Source: an uncultured Clostridia bacterium (lineage in GTDB: Bacteria > Bacillota > Clostridia > Oscillospirales > CAG-272). Taken from it: 24,685 nucleotides of DNA. The notes beneath the pieces are model-generated. The model ran no database searches and was not told the DNA's origin. It saw nothing but the letters and a program-made list of their open reading frames with translations. This document shows, one piece after another, positions 21,909 to 24,685 of the stretch. Within the stretch, counting starts at the first letter, position 1. Every line of letters begins with the position of its first letter. The stretch lies in NCBI GenBank assembly GCA_905235755.1, contig CAJONA010000002.1, forward strand, positions 1 to 24,685. The letters run 5' to 3'. The position numbers were made by a program, and so were the translations under genes.

Positions 21909-23032
21909 TTTCCGTCTCTCCTTTTGAAGAACTGATAGTAATAACACGGTATCATTCCGTTATATAATTTGCGCACTTTGTCCGCTTTTCTGCCGTACAG
22001 ACGTTCAAAGCCCTCGTGCGACGTTATGACGTATATCTGCCACGGCTCGAGCGTGCGAAAATGTGCGCCCATTTTTCTGTAAAGCTCCTCGGTCTCGGCC
22101 ATGGTAAACATTCTTTCGCCGTACGGCGGATTGCACACTATCGTGCCGCGCCTGCCGCCCGTCGTGATTTTGAGCGCATCGCGCTCAAACGCTTTCACGT
22201 TCGCCGCAACGCCCGCTCTCTTGACGCATTCCTTTGCATATGCGACGCATTCGGGGTTTATATCGGAGGCGTACGCTTCGAATTTCGTCTCTTTTATCGC
22301 GCTTTTCGCCTCGTCGCGTGCATTTTCCCATACTTTTTTGTCGATAAAGTCGAAGTTTTCACCGTCGAATTTTCTTAAAAGTCCCGGCGCGCGATTTGTC
22401 ATGATCATCGCCGCCTCGATGGCGATAGTGCCCGATCCGCAGAACGGATCCCAAAACAGTACGTCTTCGCGCGGACGGGCGACAGTCGCCAGCGCCGCCG
22501 CCAGCGTCTCACGAAGCGGCGCTTCAAGCGTTCCGGGGCGATAGCCGCGCTTATGCAGCGCCGCGCCCGACGTGTCTATCATCAGCATGACCTCGTTTTT
22601 AAGTATGAAAAACTCTATTTGATATTTTTTGCCGTCCTCAGCAAACCACGAGCTGCGGTATTTCGTTTTCAGCCGCTCCACGACTGCTTTTTTTACTATT
22701 TTCTGGCAGTCGGGTATGGAGAAAAGCGCGCTTTTTATCGAATGTCCGCTGACGGGAAAAGCGTCGCGCTCGCCGATGTATTCCTCCCACGGGAGCGACC
22801 TTGTCCCCTCGAAAAGCTGCTCGAAGCTCTCCGCATGACACTCGCCGACGAGTATGAATACGCGCTCCGCATAGCGCAGTCCGATGTTGCATCTTGCGGC
22901 GGCGGACTCGTCGCCTTCAAAAACGGTCCTGCCGTCTATCGTATACAATCGTTTGTACCCCAGCGCGTCTATTTCTTCATCGAGCAGACGTTCAAGCCCG
23001 AAAAGGCACGTCGCAACGTATTTATATGTCAT
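21905..23032 (-). CDS. THUMP-domain class I SAM-dependent RNA methyltransferase (RlmL/YpsC-like)
   Basis: This 375-residue protein of the RlmL/YpsC family has an N-terminal ferredoxin-like and THUMP RNA-binding region (about 1-160, opening YVATCLFGLERLLDEEI) and a methyltransferase domain. The domain shows RGYRPGTLEAPLRETLAAAL, DPFCGSGTIAIEAAMI (SAM binding), YASDINPECVAYAKE and the catalytic NPPYGER, which marks N-methylation of guanine or adenine bases. The length equals the Firmicutes single-domain form, not the fused E. coli RlmKL. GAGGGA precedes the ATG. It is the first gene of the leftward operon with galT and the RlmI-like gene. The target is probably 23S rRNA m2G, by family. Confidence 0.92.
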   Translation of the reverse strand: MTYKYVATCLFGLERLLDEEIDALGYKRLYTIDGRTVFEGDESAAARCNIGLRYAERVFILVGECHAESFEQLFEGTRSLPWEEYIGERDAFPVSGHSIKSALFSIPDCQKIVKKAVVERLKTKYRSSWFAEDGKKYQIEFFILKNEVMLMIDTSGAALHKRGYRPGTLEAPLRETLAAALATVARPREDVLFWDPFCGSGTIAIEAAMIMTNRAPGLLRKFDGENFDFIDKKVWENARDEAKSAIKETKFEAYASDINPECVAYAKECVKRAGVAANVKAFERDALKITTGGRRGTIVCNPPYGERMFTMAETEELYRKMGAHFRTLEPWQIYVITSHEGFERLYGRKADKVRKLYNGMIPCYYYQFFKRRDGK

Positions 23033-23061
23033 TTTTCCCTCGCCAAAAAAACGTTTTAATC

Positions 23062-23090
23062 AGTATAACATAAATATCAAATAATTGCAA
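23062..23090 (-). promoter_or_regulatory. Promoter of the methyltransferase-galT operon
   Basis: Reading leftward, TTGCAA (23085-23090), 17 bases, TATACT (23062-23067). It is weaker than the other promoters here and divergent from the one at 23110-23138. Confidence 0.6.
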
Positions 23091-23109
23091 ATAATTTTCG
23101 CATTTTCGC

Positions 23110-23138
23110 TTGACAAAAACCGTCCGTGTGTGTATAAT
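23110..23138 (+). promoter_or_regulatory. Consensus promoter of the citrate-synthase-like operon
   Basis: TTGACA (23110-23115), 17 bases, TATAAT (23133-23138). A perfect promoter of this kind next to a palindrome usually means repression. Confidence 0.85.
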
Positions 23139-23139
23139 A

Positions 23140-23165
23140 TTGTATAATTGTATACAATCATACAA
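23140..23165 (+). promoter_or_regulatory. Near-perfect 26-bp palindrome, probable GntR operator
   Basis: The core ATTGTATACAAT (23147-23158) is a perfect 12-bp palindrome. The outer arms TTGTAT (23140-23145) and ATACAA (23160-23165) extend the symmetry, and the 26-mer has only one unpaired position per side (23146 and 23159). It starts one base after the -10 box and covers the expected transcription start. The TTGTATACAA core resembles sites bound by FadR-subfamily GntR proteins, and a GntR gene follows the enzyme. Confidence 0.75.
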
Positions 23166-23178
23166 AAAGGAGGAAAAT

Positions 23179-24558
23179 ATGCTTTCACTAAGCACACAAA
23201 GCAATCTTCTCGAGCTTTCGCAGTATAAATATGCGCTTCAGGACGTTGAAGAACCGAACCTTTACCGCGACATATTTCCCTACACCGACGTGCCGAAGAT
23301 ACCGTTCAACTTCCGCCGCGTGCCGATAAGCATGCCTGAGCATATATGGATAACAGACACGACGTTCCGCGACGGTCAGCAGTCGCGCGCGCCGTATACG
23401 CCGGAACAGATAGTCCATCTGTATAAACTGCTTTCAAAGCTCGGCGGCGACAACGGGATAATCCGTCAGAGCGAGTTTTTCGTTTACAGCAAAAAAGACC
23501 GCGACGCGCTTTATAAATGTATGGAACTCGGGCTGAAATTTCCCGAGATAACGACGTGGATACGTTCAAGCAAAAAGGATTTCGAGCTTGTCAAGGATAT
23601 AGGAATACGCGAAACGGGCATTTTGACATCGTGTTCCGATTATCACATATTCAAAAAGCTGAAAATGACGCGCCGTCAGGCGCTCGATCACTATCTCGGC
23701 ATCGTCAAGGACGCGCTTGAAGCCGGGCTTCATCCGAGATGCCACCTCGAAGACCTGACGAGAGCCGATTTTTACGGCTTTGTCGTGCCGTTCGTCAACG
23801 AGCTTACGGAATTGTCCGAAGAATCGGGCATACCGATAAAAATAAGGATGTGCGACACGATGGGCTACGGCGTGCCGTATTCGGGCGTCGCGCTTCCGCG
23901 AAGCGTGCCGGGGATCGTCTACGGTCTGCATCACTACGCGTCGGTCCCGTCCGAAATGCTCGAATGGCACGGTCACAACGACTTTTACAAGAGCGTAGTC
24001 AATGCCAGCGCAGCTTGGCTGTACGGCGCGTCGGCCGTCAACTGCTCACTGCTCGGCATAGGCGAGCGCACGGGCAACGTGCCGCTTGAAGCAATGGTCA
24101 TAGAATACGCGAGCTTTCGCGGCTCGTTTGACGGAATGCATCCCGAAGTGATAACGGAAATAGCCGATTATTACAAGCGCGATCTCGGTTACAAAATACC
24201 CGAGATGACGCCGTTCGTCGGCGACAACTTCAATGTCACACGCGCAGGCATTCACGCCGACGGCATGATAAAAGATGAGGAGATATACAACATATTCGAC
24301 ACGGGCGCGATACTCAACCGTCCCGCTTCCGTGGCTGTTTCGAACACGTCGGGACTTGCGGGGATCGCCTTTTGGATAAACGACCGTTATTCCCTGACGC
24401 CCGAAACGATGATATCGAAAAACGACGAACTTTGCGTTAAAATAAAGGAAGCTATCGACGATATGTACGCCGAAGGCAGAACGACAGTCATCAGCGATGA
24501 CGAACTCGAAGATATGATAGAGCGTTTTGCACCGGGCAGATTTATAAAGGAGATATAA
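23179..24558 (+). CDS. HMGL-like acyltransferase, Re-citrate/homocitrate/isopropylmalate synthase family
   Basis: This 459-residue TIM-barrel enzyme of the DRE-TIM metallolyase group condenses acetyl-CoA with a 2-oxo acid. It shows TDTTFRDGQQ (residues 59-68; Asp60 and Arg64-Asp65 at the metal and catalytic site), RCHLEDLTRADFYGF, CDTMGYGVPY, EWHGHNDF (His264 and His266 bind metal), GERTGNVPLE, and FNVTRAGIHADG. It is shorter than leucine-regulated LeuA and lacks a recognisable C-terminal leucine-sensor domain. From memory, this subgroup is close to Re-type citrate synthases of anaerobes, so citrate synthesis is my first guess; homocitrate and 2-isopropylmalate synthase are alternatives. The frame is open upstream to 23110, but GGAGG just before ATG 23179 fixes the start. 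A GntR gene follows in the same unit. Confidence 0.82.
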   Translation: MLSLSTQSNLLELSQYKYALQDVEEPNLYRDIFPYTDVPKIPFNFRRVPISMPEHIWITDTTFRDGQQSRAPYTPEQIVHLYKLLSKLGGDNGIIRQSEFFVYSKKDRDALYKCMELGLKFPEITTWIRSSKKDFELVKDIGIRETGILTSCSDYHIFKKLKMTRRQALDHYLGIVKDALEAGLHPRCHLEDLTRADFYGFVVPFVNELTELSEESGIPIKIRMCDTMGYGVPYSGVALPRSVPGIVYGLHHYASVPSEMLEWHGHNDFYKSVVNASAAWLYGASAVNCSLLGIGERTGNVPLEAMVIEYASFRGSFDGMHPEVITEIADYYKRDLGYKIPEMTPFVGDNFNVTRAGIHADGMIKDEEIYNIFDTGAILNRPASVAVSNTSGLAGIAFWINDRYSLTPETMISKNDELCVKIKEAIDDMYAEGRTTVISDDELEDMIERFAPGRFIKEI

Positions 24559-24561
24559 GCT

Positions 24562-24685
24562 ATGAAGGATGTTTCGACTCTCGATCAACGCGTCTATTCC
24601 GCCATCGAGGATAAGATCCTTTCCGGTGAGTACAAGGCGGGCGAACAGATAACGGAAAATCGCCTGTCGAGCGAACTCGGCGTCA
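24562..24685 (+). CDS. GntR-family transcriptional regulator (partial)
   Basis: The first 41 codons of a regulator are visible before the window ends. They read MKDVSTLDQRVYSAIEDKIL followed by SGEYKAGEQITENRLSSELG, which is the winged-helix entry typical of GntR proteins; the spacing of Gly, Ile and Leu in this stretch suits the FadR/FCD subgroup. AAAGGAG is 9 bases before the ATG, and the gene starts three bases after the enzyme's stop, so both are on one transcript. It is the natural candidate for binding the palindrome at 23140-23165, giving autoregulation. The effector domain is outside the window. Confidence 0.85.
   Translation, partial: MKDVSTLDQRVYSAIEDKILSGEYKAGEQITENRLSSELGV

Noticed and set aside
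1..24685. CRISPR array, transposon ends, phage or defence island
   Set aside because: No regularly spaced repeats, transposase, integrase, restriction or toxin-antitoxin genes were recognised; the CPBP protease alone is not evidence of a defence system.

Overview
The window looks like a chromosomal stretch from a low-to-moderate G+C, Gram-positive anaerobe of the class Clostridia, probably an uncultured gut or rumen Eubacteriales lineage. The signs are near-consensus SigA promoters (TTGACA, 17 bp, TATAAT) before most transcription units, AAGGAGG-type ribosome binding sites, compact intrinsic terminators, lipoproteins with short lipoboxes, an oxidoreductase with an added ferredoxin domain, and a Re-citrate-synthase-like enzyme. 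The lineage is an inference. I saw no tRNA, rRNA, CRISPR array, transposase or phage gene.

Layout. (1) 1-1278, minus strand: a MarR-type repressor and the start of a multidrug-type ABC exporter. Two near-identical palindromes precede the two genes. (2) 1386-3245, minus: a PHP-domain phosphoesterase and an AlkD-like DNA glycosylase, separated by a hairpin-rich 374-base gap. (3) 3404-3835, plus: a decayed PlsC-type acyltransferase. (4) 3925-5775, plus: a membrane-anchored GH26-like glycosidase. (5) 5776-9175, plus: a tight operon of a PsbP-like lipoprotein, a cysteine desulfurase, tsaE, tsaB and rpiB. (6) 9250-11462, plus: a secreted protein with Ig-like repeats, a Thr/Ser linker and a C-terminal membrane anchor, driven by a perfect consensus promoter. 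(7) 11543-15613, plus: an Lgt-fold protein, a CPBP protease, an ArsB/SLC13-type transporter and an aldo/keto reductase with two 4Fe-4S motifs. (8) 15653-16805, minus: trpS, divergent from an eight-helix membrane protein. (9) 17769-19208, plus: two tandemly duplicated lipoprotein genes with duplicated promoters, bounded by matching terminators. (10) 19207-23090, minus: a translationally coupled operon of a THUMP methyltransferase, galT and an RlmI-like methyltransferase. (11) 23110-24685, plus: a Re-citrate/homocitrate-synthase-like enzyme and the start of a GntR regulator, with a 26-bp near-palindrome over the transcription start.

Most genes are housekeeping or cell-surface functions. The most notable material is regulatory and evolutionary: the paired MarR operators, the GntR-type operator, the duplicated lipoprotein locus with a promoter-flanking inverted repeat, an Lgt-like protein that lacks residues expected of the enzyme, and the GCGS membrane tail. 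I did not find a convincing new defence or mobile system.
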